DNA from: Ruminococcus sp. UBA3280
Lineage (GTDB): Bacteria; Bacillota; Clostridia; Oscillospirales; Ruminococcaceae
NCBI GenBank assembly: GCA_002362175.1
Contig: DETU01000039.1
Span: 1 to 34,742 of the forward strand
DNA length: 34,742 nucleotides
Direction: 5' to 3'
Shown here: piece by piece, positions 6,923-14,448 of the stretch
How the letters are laid out: every line of letters begins with the position of its first letter
How positions within the stretch are numbered: position 1 is the stretch's first letter
Translations under genes and position numbers: made by a program
The notes under the pieces: model-generated
Seen by the model: only the letters and a program-made list of their open reading frames with translations
Databases searched by the model: none
What the model was told of the DNA's origin: nothing

Positions 6923-7460
6923 AATTACGTCCCTGCTGTGCGCCGATATAAGCACCCACTGCAGCGGCACTTTCCATGCGTTGTTGATGCATCTCGTTTT
7001 CGAGGATATTCAGTGCCTCTTTCAGCGTGTCAGCACGTCCATTCTGTGCGTATCCGATAATCGCATTGAGGCAGCTGCCAGTGCGGTACTCGGTAGGCAG
7101 CAACGCAAGAGATATATCGCCTTGTATATTTGCGATGTTTCTTTCCAGTTCTTGAATTTTAGTTTTACAAGTAATTATCCGTTTCAGTCTTAGAACCAGC
7201 AAGATTACTGGTGGAGATGCGATTGCAAAGAAGAAAAGCATTGAAGTAAACCCTTTCAAACCATAGGCAAGAATAGCTACAACTCCAAGAATTGCCATTA
7301 AAGCCGAAAAACCAAGAGCCATCGCCCATAGGCAGCCAAATTTCTTTTTCCGCTCGATTTCCTCCGAAAGCTGTTCCATCTCATCTTCAAGCTGATTCAG
7401 CTTTTGCGCAAGTGGGAGAGAATTATTGACATTTGCCATGAAAATTTCTTTTTCGTTCAT
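6921..7460 (-). CDS. Two-helix membrane protein with coiled coil
   Basis: A 179-residue protein. The ATG at 7460 follows AGGAGG at seven bases. An N-terminal coiled coil (about 15-40, LAQKLNQLEDEMEQLSEEIE) is followed by two close transmembrane segments (about 45-66 and 71-88, separated by a short KGFTS turn). A second helical stretch with KTKIQELERNIANIQ and a Gly/Ala-rich C-terminus (AAAVGAYIGAQQGRN) come after. The hairpin-like membrane topology leaves both coiled coils on the same side, probably cytoplasmic. Function unknown. Confidence 0.7.
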   Translation of the reverse strand: MNEKEIFMANVNNSLPLAQKLNQLEDEMEQLSEEIERKKKFGCLWAMALGFSALMAILGVVAILAYGLKGFTSMLFFFAIASPPVILLVLRLKRIITCKTKIQELERNIANIQGDISLALLPTEYRTGSCLNAIIGYAQNGRADTLKEALNILENEMHQQRMESAAAVGAYIGAQQGRN

Positions 7461-7488
7461 ATGTATTCCTCCTATCAATACAAATCCA

Positions 7489-7536
7489 TCAAAATCCGTT
7501 GACTTCGCCGTTGTATTTCTCTTTAAGAAAAGCTGC
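7489..7536 (-). pseudogene. Fragment of a paralogue of the 90-aa gene
   Basis: The minus strand reads AAFLKEKYNGEVNGF then TGA, matching CAALLKEKYNGEVNGLW inside the 90-aa gene (near 6093-6140) with several silent differences. It has no start, ribosome site or further homologous sequence. It is a remnant of an older, diverged duplication left between two genes. The rest of 7461-7579 shows nothing else. Confidence 0.6.
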
Positions 7537-7579
7537 TACCTATAGCTGCTTTTTCAAGATGAATTTTTTACGGGAAATA

Positions 7580-8415
7580 TTATTCCTCAATAGTTGAAAC
7601 GTAGTTGTATTTGTCAACTTTCGGAACAACATTTTTCTGGAAGATGGTATCTACGTTATTGCAGCCCTCGATATAGAAAGCGTCGACCAGCAGATTATCG
7701 AAAATATGAGAACCCTTATGCAAATCGTTATAATCAACAACCATTGTGCCGTCTTCAAGGGCATAAACCTCCTGATAGTAAGCGCACCAGTAGTAATCAT
7801 GATTTTCGCCTGTTTTGTTGAAGTCGGCATTGATCTTGTAGACGAAATAAATGTAGTTGAAAGGGGCGTTGTATGCGGTGGTATCCTTGGGCGTGAGGAG
7901 GTAATTTCCCACCAACTCCATCTCCTTGATAACAGGCTGAACACCATTATTGGCAAGGTAAGCTGCGTAGCCGTCCCGAAAAGTGGTGTCCATTTTGTCG
8001 TAGGTTTCCTGAGGAATATCCTCCATTGTGCATACGTAGGAGGGCATATTCTCCACAGTGTACTGCTTGGTGGTCTTGGTATAGACAATGCTGTCATCCT
8101 GAGATGTGGGTTCAGCTGTTATCTCCACAACATCGCCGTTTTTTAGACCTTTTTCGGCGTTAGCAGTATATTTTACTTTAGAGCCATAGGGCGGGTACAT
8201 ATTCAGCTTGACAGCAGGAGAAATTCCCTCAAAGGCAACGTCCAGCGACTCAAAGGGGTCAACTTCTTTTATTGTAGTTTCTTCTGTCACTTCGTAAGAA
8301 GCACCGTCCAAACTTTCGGCAGCCTCTTCAATTCTCTTTTCCATCTCATCTTCCGGCATATTCTCCAGCATACTTTCGAGTTCTTCTTCATTTTTAGGCT
8401 TGGAATCGCCGCATC
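7580..8415 (-). pseudogene. Lipoprotein gene that has lost its signal peptide (right part of a deletion fusion)
   Basis: The frame ending at 7580 encodes a secreted-type domain (GISPAVKLNMYPPYGSKVKY, YYWCAYYQEVYALEDGTMVV). Upstream of its first good ATG (8371) the same frame reads SISGCGDSKPKNEEEL, a classical lipobox with its Cys and polar tether. The bases before this should encode Met plus a hydrophobic helix, but instead belong to the AAA+ gene in another frame. The join lies near 8415-8425. Without the signal sequence the product cannot be exported or lipidated. A 263-aa cytoplasmic remnant could still start at 8371, but its ribosome site is poor. Confidence 0.75.
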
Positions 8416-9000
8416 CTGAAATGCTCCCATCAGTATGAACATCGTGCGATTGGAATCGAAAGGTTCTTCGTCGTCATCCATATCGACCTTTAATTGAATG
8501 CCCTCAATCAGCGTAAGCAGATTGGACTGCACCGCCGCATTGATATTATCTCCGTGCGATGTATAGCTTGGAACGCATTTTTTATCCGCCTCATCAAGAA
8601 AGCAGATGCCGATGCCGTTGGAATTGGGTGCATCAGCAAGTATCCTTTTCGGGATAGAGGACGGATTACTTCCCTTGTAGCCCTCTTCTGTAATCTGGCT
8701 GAGATCTATCTGGACAACGGGAATGGGAATGTTATGTATCTCGAAAAAATCTTTGACAGCTCTGTAAAATTCCGTTTTTCCCGAACCACTCGGGGCTGTC
8801 AGCACCCAGTTCTGCGCATTGAACGGCTCTCCCGAAGCAACAGACTGCATATAATTGTAAATATAGTATACTGCTGTTTTAAGCTGTAAACCCTGTCCCT
8901 GCACTCTGCCTTGGCAGTATTCCAGTAATTCATTGGACTGAAATGTATTAAGTGATTCAGCCACACGCATGCTCAAACCGAAGTTTGCATATCTTACCAT
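8416..9000 (-). pseudogene. ClpX-like AAA+ ATPase, C-terminal part deleted
   Basis: About 195 residues of a AAA+ protein. The Walker A motif is APSGSGKT (69-76) and Walker B is GICFLDEAD (131-139), followed by a ClpX-like stretch in which the subunit faces a long loop (NAAVQSNLLTLIEG). There is no N-terminal zinc domain. After FILMGAFQD (about residue 196) the frame runs on out of register into the lipoprotein gene and stops at 8287. Sensor 2 and the small helical domain are therefore missing, so ATPase function is unlikely. The start at 9000 has a good ribosome site (AAAGGAGAG). Confidence 0.8.
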
Positions 9001-9031
9001 ATCGCATCTCTCCTTTGCATTCGATGTCCAT

Positions 9032-9060
9032 ATTATAGCACATAACTGCTCCGAGTGGAA
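9032..9060 (-). promoter_or_regulatory. Extended -10 promoter of the AAA+ gene
   Basis: On the minus strand TGCTATAAT (TATAAT at 9032-9037) forms a consensus extended -10. At 17 bases the -35 region (TTCCAC) is poor. A start about 25 bases before the ATG would follow. The 9061-9162 stretch upstream is AT-rich and shows no gene. Confidence 0.6.
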
Positions 9061-9162
9061 TACGGGATTTGTTATATTTTATTTATTCCGTTTTTAGTCA
9101 TTTGCAAGCACTGATTCTAAATTCAGTATAAAATGCTTATACCATTTTCAGTCATAACTAAC

Positions 9163-9209
9163 AAAAAGGAATGTTACGCCGAATGAGACCGACATAACAT
9201 TCCTTTTTT
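9163..9209 (-). terminator. Intrinsic terminator of the tandem-HTH operon, symmetrical
   Basis: A 14-bp perfect stem (9163-9176 with 9195-9208) with A and T tracts on opposite sides. It sits just after the 416-aa HTH gene on the minus strand and could also act in the other direction. Confidence 0.85.
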
Positions 9210-9221
9210 ATTATATGAAAT

Positions 9222-10472
9222 CTATTTATCGTTTTGCGGATGCAGCATCAGATTTGTATTGATAGGATACCGATTTTCGGTCAACTCTTCAGATTCTGGG
9301 AGATTGACATAATGCAGCATTTCGTTTTTCAAATACTCTATGCCATTTCCTTTGCGATTATACATCACAAAAAGCATCCATAAATACCAGTCATCTGCAT
9401 CAAAATCCAGTTTGTATTTGATTTCTGATATCACTTCATCTTCTGTTAATTCACCAATATCCAGAAGTTTCTCAAACGCAATAATATATTTATCTTTATC
9501 CTTATCATTTTCTTCCATTTCTTTGATGGAAAACGGTTCATTACGCTTTTTGGAATGAATCACACTATATCCTATCACATTATAATATTCTAAAATATGA
9601 TTGTAGAAATTCAGGTCATATTTATTTTGCCGGGGTACTTCCAGCCGTGCATACTTTTCCAACTCTGAACGCATGACCTTTTTACAATGTGGAGAAAGTT
9701 CCCAAAAAAGTTTCATACAGTTTTTATAATCCCCAAAATGGTCTCTGTCGTAAAATGGAGAAGCACTAAGAAATGTACCATCACAATTATCAACAAGTGA
9801 AATGTCGATCAGAACACTAATATCCTCTTCAAAATATATAACGTTTTCCTGCAAATAATCGTCAACAAAAGCTGAAACATTGTCAAGTATCAGCTTTTGC
9901 AGGCTGGTTGGAAGTGACAAAAGGAATGCAACAGAATTACTGTGAGCACATCTTTCGCCGAAATGATACTTTGCTGCCAGTTCTTTGTTACTTCCGTACA
10001 GCAAAAAACCAAGCTGTACCTGTGTTCCGAAATGAACGCTTGAAATTGTATTGTATGGCAAACCACTGGATTTAAAATAAAATAATATATCTTTCTGAGT
10101 TTTGATATCCGCCTTTTCCACACCATATATGTAATTGCTGATGTTTTTCTGGTGTTTCCTGATATGTTTGGCAAGCTCCGCCTGTGATACATCAAATTCC
10201 TCCAGCAAACGCAATAGAATATCGGAAAACTCCTTGGACGGTATGTGCCGAAAGCTATCTGAAACCGAGCGTTTCTCTAAACAATCATCTATCAAAACTC
10301 TGATCCACATATTGGGCAGAGTTTCTCCGTTCACATAACGGCTGATGGTTTTCTGACTCTTGCCAACGGCAGAAGCAAGTTCAGACTGACTGATACACAG
10401 TTCATCAAGCTGTTCTGCAAGCCAGTTAGAGTATTCCTCGATTTTTTTAAGTTTTTCTTCTGTATTTTTCAT
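9222..10472 (-). CDS. Tandem Cro/C1-type HTH regulator with a large C-terminal domain
   Basis: A 416-residue protein with two XRE-type helix-turn-helix units in a row: about 18-65 (ISQSELASAVGKSQKTISRY) and about 84-135 (VSQAELAKHIRKHQKNISNY). About 280 residues of unrecognised, probably helical sequence follow. Two DNA-binding units in one chain suit recognition of a long or direct-repeat operator. The start overlaps the end of the upstream zinc-ribbon gene by ATGA, so the two are translationally coupled. It is the best candidate for the regulator controlling the element, but no target site can be tied to it from sequence alone. Confidence 0.8.
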   Translation of the reverse strand: MKNTEEKLKKIEEYSNWLAEQLDELCISQSELASAVGKSQKTISRYVNGETLPNMWIRVLIDDCLEKRSVSDSFRHIPSKEFSDILLRLLEEFDVSQAELAKHIRKHQKNISNYIYGVEKADIKTQKDILFYFKSSGLPYNTISSVHFGTQVQLGFLLYGSNKELAAKYHFGERCAHSNSVAFLLSLPTSLQKLILDNVSAFVDDYLQENVIYFEEDISVLIDISLVDNCDGTFLSASPFYDRDHFGDYKNCMKLFWELSPHCKKVMRSELEKYARLEVPRQNKYDLNFYNHILEYYNVIGYSVIHSKKRNEPFSIKEMEENDKDKDKYIIAFEKLLDIGELTEDEVISEIKYKLDFDADDWYLWMLFVMYNRKGNGIEYLKNEMLHYVNLPESEELTENRYPINTNLMLHPQNDK

Positions 10473-10936
10473 CTGGAAGCTCCTTTTTCCTCTTTCTGAG
10501 ACTTCTTGTAGATTCTGGAGTGTTCTTCATATGCAATCAGCCATTCACGGTATTCTTCTTCTGTTTGGATTGTATTGTTATAATCAGGATTATATTGTCT
10601 TTCTTCTCCTGATAATCTCGCTTCAATGTATCCTGTTTGGCTAACAAAATCAGATAAATATTTCATTTGATCGTTTGCATATTTCTGTGTTGTTGTAAGT
10701 CGTCCGATGATTCGTTTTTTCATTTTTTTAATGGCATCCGCTTGTTGATTTGCATTACTCCTCTTTTTGTTGCTTCTGTTTACAATATCCTTACATATAG
10801 GGCAGTATTTCTGATTGTTATTTTCGAATCCAATGAAATCATTACAGTTGGCACAGCATTTAAATTTCAATTTCAAATTTCTTTGAAACAGGATATTCCA
10901 CAAATCCAATGCAAACAGGAATGATGCATCCAGCAT
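10469..10936 (-). CDS. Zinc-ribbon protein (C-terminal half of a split gene)
   Basis: A 155-residue frame with a Cys4 zinc ribbon, KCCANCNDF then QKYCPICKD (about 26-51), preceded by a helix and followed by a basic helical region and EYREWLIAYEEHS near the end. This layout resembles the C-terminal domain of DUF6076-like proteins, as far as I recall it. The frame is continuous with the preceding 142-aa frame apart from one TAA at 10955-10957, so both may be halves of one gene. It could still be made on its own from ATG 10936, which has GAGG eight bases upstream. It overlaps the HTH gene by ATGA. Confidence 0.65.
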   Translation of the reverse strand: MLDASFLFALDLWNILFQRNLKLKFKCCANCNDFIGFENNNQKYCPICKDIVNRSNKKRSNANQQADAIKKMKKRIIGRLTTTQKYANDQMKYLSDFVSQTGYIEARLSGEERQYNPDYNNTIQTEEEYREWLIAYEEHSRIYKKSQKEEKGASR

Positions 10937-10957
10937 CCTGAAAACCTCATATTCCTT

Positions 10958-11386
10958 TTAATCTTTGCGTATCTCATAACCTTTGAAAATAATTTTTGTT
11001 TCAGTTTTTTCCCGGCATATATCTGCTCTTTCGCTTTTTAATCCTGTAATTTCCAATGCAAAACCTTTATATTCTTCATATAGTTTATATAATTCAATTT
11101 GATCGAGAGAATCTTTTAACAGAATCGCATCAATCAGCTTACAATATTTGCCTTCCCAATAGGCTGCATCCCGCTCTAATAAAGCAATTTCCTCATCATC
11201 AAACAAGCATTCCTCTGGTGGGCAATTCAAATTGCTGCGGAGTAAATTCAAGAACTCCAGTACTACGCCTCCAAAAAAGGTGAATTGAAAGCCATTACCA
11301 TTATGTGTGTCAATCATCCACCGCTGCTCATTAGTATCTATACTCCTATAGGCAGTTATGTATTTTATATCTTCATCAAACTTCAT
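10958..11386 (-). CDS. N-terminal half of the split zinc-ribbon gene, or a separate hypothetical gene
   Basis: A 142-residue acidic protein starting MKFDEDIKYITAYRSID, with a strong ribosome site (AAGGAGAAACAGT before the ATG at 11386). It ends in KGYEIRKD at a TAA. The next seven codons (KEYEVFR) run in the same frame into the zinc-ribbon protein. A single change of the TAA (for example from CAA or GAA) would give one protein of about 304 aa. No catalytic motif seen. It is the first gene of the three-gene leftward operon that ends with the tandem-HTH protein. Confidence 0.6.
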   Translation of the reverse strand: MKFDEDIKYITAYRSIDTNEQRWMIDTHNGNGFQFTFFGGVVLEFLNLLRSNLNCPPEECLFDDEEIALLERDAAYWEGKYCKLIDAILLKDSLDQIELYKLYEEYKGFALEITGLKSERADICREKTETKIIFKGYEIRKD

Positions 11387-11526
11387 ACTGTTTCTCCTTA
11401 ATATGCATCTTATAAATCTGTCGGAATGTAAATTACGAAAAAACGAGCATTTAAATCCTACAGCTTTTTTTGCCGCAGTCCATGCTATACTGAACTTACG
11501 TAGATTTGGTAAAGCTCCGGCTCACA
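11387..11526. promoter_or_regulatory. Divergent intergenic region with an extended -10 for the rightward genes
   Basis: This region separates the leftward operon from the rightward replication/recombination genes. On the plus strand TGCTATACT (TATACT at 11486-11491) is an extended -10 with no good -35. It would place a start near 11498. I saw no clear minus-strand promoter, although one must lie here. AT-rich, no gene. Confidence 0.45.
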
Positions 11527-12366
11527 TTGACAATAAAACTCACTAACGAAATCCGCAAAAACGTCTTTATTGTTCAGACAATATCTAAAAAACTAAAGTA
11601 CAAGGAAAGCCATCGCTATGATGATATGTATTTATATATCTACGAAGCCAAATATGGCATAAAAGAGGGGTACATGCGTGTTGAAATTCGATATAATCCA
11701 AACAGCGACGTGGCAAGTTGTACAATAGAATGCAATCCTAACAAATGCTTTTCATTTTGTGATTGCTTATCTGACATAGGTATGCTGATTAACCATAGTA
11801 TACAGTATTATGTGGATTCGATGGACGTTGCAATGGATATTCCTGCGCATATGCGAAATGTGATGGTTAAAAAGGATAAGCGGTCTATGACACGATACTG
11901 CCGTAGGCGTGAAAATGAGACGATATATCTTGGTAAACGTAATAAAGTGAATAATGTGAGAGTATACGATAAACGAGATGAAAGCAACCTTTCCTATGAT
12001 TTAACGAGAATTGAGTTGAAAGTCGGGAATCCTCTGGGATTTAATTTTATGGAGCTTACGAAGAATGCACTTCCGCAAGTTTATGTTCATAAAACAGGAA
12101 ACTACGATGAAGAAATCATCAATACTTCACTTTCATCTACTGACAGAGTGCTGATTATGTCATTGAGAGATCATCATGAAAAAATAAAGTTATTACATGA
12201 GCTTGATAGAAAAAAGATGAAGAAAATACTGCCTTATGTCATTGCAAATACGGTAAAAGTCGATTTCGATATTGAGAAAATAAATGAAGTTGCATTTCGC
12301 ATCCTGAACGATTTAGAATTTGAAAACAGCGTGATTGTTGATGACAAATATGCGGTGTTGCACTGA
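11527..12366 (+). CDS. Replication-initiator-like protein (Rep_trans type)
   Basis: About 279 residues. The middle and end resemble rolling-circle-type replication initiation factors found on plasmids and integrative elements: DSMDVAMDIPAH, then TIYLGKRNKVNNVRVYDKR and LTRIELKVGNP. The Asp-containing DVAMDI and the YDKR...TRIEL pair are the recognisable parts. No ATG is available at the N-terminus. TTG at 11527 fits the likely transcript start; TTG at 11506 is also open. The protein may therefore be slightly shortened. If functional it would let the excised circle replicate. Family assignment is from memory of motifs only. Confidence 0.55.
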   Translation: MTIKLTNEIRKNVFIVQTISKKLKYKESHRYDDMYLYIYEAKYGIKEGYMRVEIRYNPNSDVASCTIECNPNKCFSFCDCLSDIGMLINHSIQYYVDSMDVAMDIPAHMRNVMVKKDKRSMTRYCRRRENETIYLGKRNKVNNVRVYDKRDESNLSYDLTRIELKVGNPLGFNFMELTKNALPQVYVHKTGNYDEEIINTSLSSTDRVLIMSLRDHHEKIKLLHELDRKKMKKILPYVIANTVKVDFDIEKINEVAFRILNDLEFENSVIVDDKYAVLH

Positions 12367-12392
12367 AAGTTTAATTTTTAGGAGGTAAAATT

Positions 12393-12548
12393 ATGAAACC
12401 ATTTCCCACAAAGCAGAATACACCTGAATACATGAAAGCAGAATTATATGCTGCCTTAAAATTGATAGAACAGCTCTACATAGACGGCTATATCCCGAAG
12501 CATATCTATCAGAATATTTGCAAAGAATACCACAAGGAATGTGCTTGA
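12393..12548 (+). CDS. 51-residue helical protein
   Basis: A small gene with a perfect ribosome site (AGGAGG seven bases before ATG 12393), 26 bases after the Rep-like gene. The sequence has an amphipathic helix, MKAELYAALKLIEQLYIDGY, then IPKHIYQNICKEY. Short proteins of this style often sit before the recombinase in such elements, and a role in excision or recombinase control is possible but unproven. The last codons overlap the -35 of the recombinase promoter. Confidence 0.65.
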   Translation: MKPFPTKQNTPEYMKAELYAALKLIEQLYIDGYIPKHIYQNICKEYHKECA

Positions 12549-12585
12549 CAAAAGTAATCAATTTTGATATACTATTATCAAAATT
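12545..12585 (+). promoter_or_regulatory. Recombinase promoter with a 10-bp palindromic operator over the -10
   Basis: TTGACA (12545-12550), a 17-base spacer and TATACT (12568-12573) form a near-consensus promoter. A perfect inverted repeat, AATTTTGATA (12560-12569) and TATCAAAATT (12576-12585) with a 6-base spacer, covers the -10. A protein bound there would block RNA polymerase, so integration/excision is probably repressed by default. The binding protein is unknown; the tandem-HTH protein or the recombinase itself are candidates. Confidence 0.8.
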
Positions 12586-12608
12586 AGGATATTGGAAAGG
12601 AGAAAATC

Positions 12609-14333
12609 ATGTACGGATATGAATCGTCTTTAACCTCTAAAAGAGTCGTCATCTATGCAAGAGTCTCCACTGAACATGAAGCACAGCTCTCAGCACTGGG
12701 AAATCAGCTTGATTGGTACAAGCCCTTATTGGAGCAGCATCCCGAATGGACTCTCGTTTGCAGCTACGTGGACGAGGGCATCACAGGAACGTCAGCCAAG
12801 AAAAGACCTCAATTCATGAAAATGTTAGAGGACGCTCAAAGCGGAGATTTTCAACTGATACTTACAAGAGAGGTTTCCCGATTTGCCCGAAATACTGTTG
12901 ATACTTTGCAATATACAAGACAACTGAAAGCGATGGGCGTTGAGGTATTCTTCATAAACGATAATATCAGAACATTTGAGGGTGACGGAGAACTGCGCCT
13001 GACAATCATGGCGACGCTTGCGCAAGATGAAAGTCGAAAGACATCTATCCGTGTGAAAAGCGGTCAGCAGACATCTATGGAGAACGGCACGTTTTACGGC
13101 AACGGCAATATCCTCGGATATGATCGCAAAGGCAAAGAACTTGTCATCAACCCTGAACAGGCTCGTACCGTGCGTAAAATCTATGATTGGTATCTTGACG
13201 GATGGGGTATCCGCAAGATTCAGTTCGAGCTTGAAAAAGAGGGAATTTTGACCTCTACCGGAAAAACAAGATGGTATGAGTCTAATATCAGCAAGGTATT
13301 GCGAAACCCATTTTACGCAGGCATTATAGAGTATCACAAACAATTCACGCCTGATTATCTTGAACAGAAGAAAATCAACAACTTTGGCGAGGTTGAACGT
13401 CTGAGGGTAAAAGGCAGACATGAGCCGATTATTACAGAGGACGAATTTTTTAGAGTGCAGGAAATCATGGAAAGCAGAAGAATGAAAAATCCTGCCAACA
13501 AAACCGGACGAAGGGAAATCGGCAAAAAGTCTGTTTCAGATGCGTGGTGCAGACTGCTGATCTGTTCTTGTGGATGTACCTTTAATCGCAAGGTATGGCA
13601 CACTTCGTCAAAAGGCGTGCAATATGGTTATATGTGCTACTCTCAGATACGCACCGGCACGGTTAAAACACGACTTAACAAGGGACTTCCGATAGACGGT
13701 ATCTTCACTTCTCAAATGATACCGGGATGGAAACTTCAAATGATGGCAAAAAACTTATTTAGAAACTATCTGAGAGATACAAGCCGTGTGCTGAAAATTG
13801 CTACAGAAACACTTGAAAAGCATATCGCCGACAAAGCAATCACAGAGGACAACTCAGGCATCATTCAGCAGAAAAAAGAAGAAATCGCCAAACTGGAAAA
13901 GCGGCTCGGCAATCTTATTGAGATGCGTGCAGATGGTGAGATCATCAAGGAACAGTTTCTCTTGATGAAAGCTGATATTGAATCCAAAGTACATACTATA
14001 CAGGAGCAAATCAAAGAGCTTACCCCATATGAAAGTGATGAGGAATATGAAGAACCTGACTACGAGAAGAAAATTACAATGCTCCGTTATGCCCTTGAAC
14101 GCTACACGGATTTTGATACGGATGAGGATATTCCTGAAGCAGTTGTGGAAGCTTTTGTGGAAAAAATCGTGGTAAATAAGGATTTTTTTGCTTGGCATCT
14201 ACACTTTACAGGAGACGAACATCCCCCCACAAGGTGCAATATCAAAGGTCACAAAAACTCGGCAGAAATCGAGTTCTTTCCCCTAACTGATTCTCCTGCG
14301 ATTGCGGAAAACAACACAGGCTGCTATTGCTGA
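12609..14333 (+). CDS. Large serine recombinase (element integrase)
   Basis: A 574-residue site-specific recombinase. The N-terminal catalytic domain (about 11-155) has YARVSTEHE with nucleophile Ser20, followed by LTREVSRFARN and the typical LTIMATLAQDESRKTS. The recombinase domain (about 165-290) has GNILGYDRKGKE. A zinc ribbon, LLICSCGCTFNRKVWH...YMCYS, and a coiled coil near 420-480 complete the usual large-serine plan. AAAGGAG precedes the ATG. The stop TGA (14331-14333) lies inside the right att repeat, so the last residues (TGCYC) are encoded by att sequence. The frame resumes in a coding-like tail at the left end of the element when the ends are joined. Confidence 0.96.
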   Translation: MYGYESSLTSKRVVIYARVSTEHEAQLSALGNQLDWYKPLLEQHPEWTLVCSYVDEGITGTSAKKRPQFMKMLEDAQSGDFQLILTREVSRFARNTVDTLQYTRQLKAMGVEVFFINDNIRTFEGDGELRLTIMATLAQDESRKTSIRVKSGQQTSMENGTFYGNGNILGYDRKGKELVINPEQARTVRKIYDWYLDGWGIRKIQFELEKEGILTSTGKTRWYESNISKVLRNPFYAGIIEYHKQFTPDYLEQKKINNFGEVERLRVKGRHEPIITEDEFFRVQEIMESRRMKNPANKTGRREIGKKSVSDAWCRLLICSCGCTFNRKVWHTSSKGVQYGYMCYSQIRTGTVKTRLNKGLPIDGIFTSQMIPGWKLQMMAKNLFRNYLRDTSRVLKIATETLEKHIADKAITEDNSGIIQQKKEEIAKLEKRLGNLIEMRADGEIIKEQFLLMKADIESKVHTIQEQIKELTPYESDEEYEEPDYEKKITMLRYALERYTDFDTDEDIPEAVVEAFVEKIVVNKDFFAWHLHFTGDEHPPTRCNIKGHKNSAEIEFFPLTDSPAIAENNTGCYC

Positions 14334-14345
14334 CCAGAAGTAATT
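14317..14345 (+). repeat. Right att copy (attR)
   Basis: Identical to 2342-2370. It holds the end of the recombinase gene in one frame and a copy of the ppdK C-terminal codons and TAA in another. Chromosomal sequence that originally followed ppdK resumes at 14346. Between it and the next gene (14346-14448) the only feature is the displaced terminator. Confidence 0.93.
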
Positions 14346-14384
14346 TGAACAGACAATAACTGTGAATATTTAATATCACATGAC

Positions 14385-14429
14385 AAAAAAGCCATTATCT
14401 ATAGTTTTTTCGGATAACGGCTTTTTTTT
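14385..14429 (+). terminator. Displaced native ppdK terminator
   Basis: A 15-bp stem with one A-C mismatch (14385-14399 with 14413-14427), then eight T. It begins 40 bases after the att repeat. Before the insertion this would have been about 40 bases downstream of the ppdK stop, a normal distance. It now ends rightward transcription leaving the element after the recombinase. Confidence 0.88.
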
Positions 14430-14448
14430 ATATAAGGAGGTAATTTTT

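Larger units (their letters stand above)
2342..14345. mobile_element. Integrative element of about 12 kb inserted at the 3' end of ppdK
   Basis: A 29-bp perfect direct repeat (2342-2370 and 14317-14345, period 11,975 bp) bounds the element. The repeat equals the last nine ppdK codons, the stop and two further bases. A large serine recombinase gene lies against the right repeat, which is where such elements usually carry it. Contents are hipBA, about nine leftward accessory genes (several broken), a replication-initiator-like gene, a small gene and the recombinase. I saw no relaxase, coupling protein, conjugation gene or phage structural gene, so it is not a self-transmissible ICE or a complete prophage. 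A mobilisable or satellite-type island is the best description. The original ppdK terminator lies just outside the right end. Gene decay suggests long residence. Confidence 0.92.

Noticed and set aside
7651..8097. A 148-codon minus-strand frame inside the lipoprotein remnant
   Set aside because: It is an out-of-frame shadow rich in Thr/Ser/Ile, and the other frame encodes a protein-like sequence ending with a natural stop.
4777..9000. Known anti-phage defence system
   Set aside because: Apart from NADAR and a truncated AAA+ protein, no nuclease, helicase, CBASS, Thoeris or toxin motif was recognised, so naming a system would be guesswork.
5435..11386. Alternative genetic code or programmed stop read-through as an explanation for the in-frame stops
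   Set aside because: The two stops differ (TAG and TAA), other genes in the window use both normally, and other damage nearby (fusion, fragment) points to ordinary decay.
14380..14448. Extended start of the 183-aa hypothetical protein
   Set aside because: These codons fall on the terminator hairpin; a strong ribosome site precedes the ATG at 14449.
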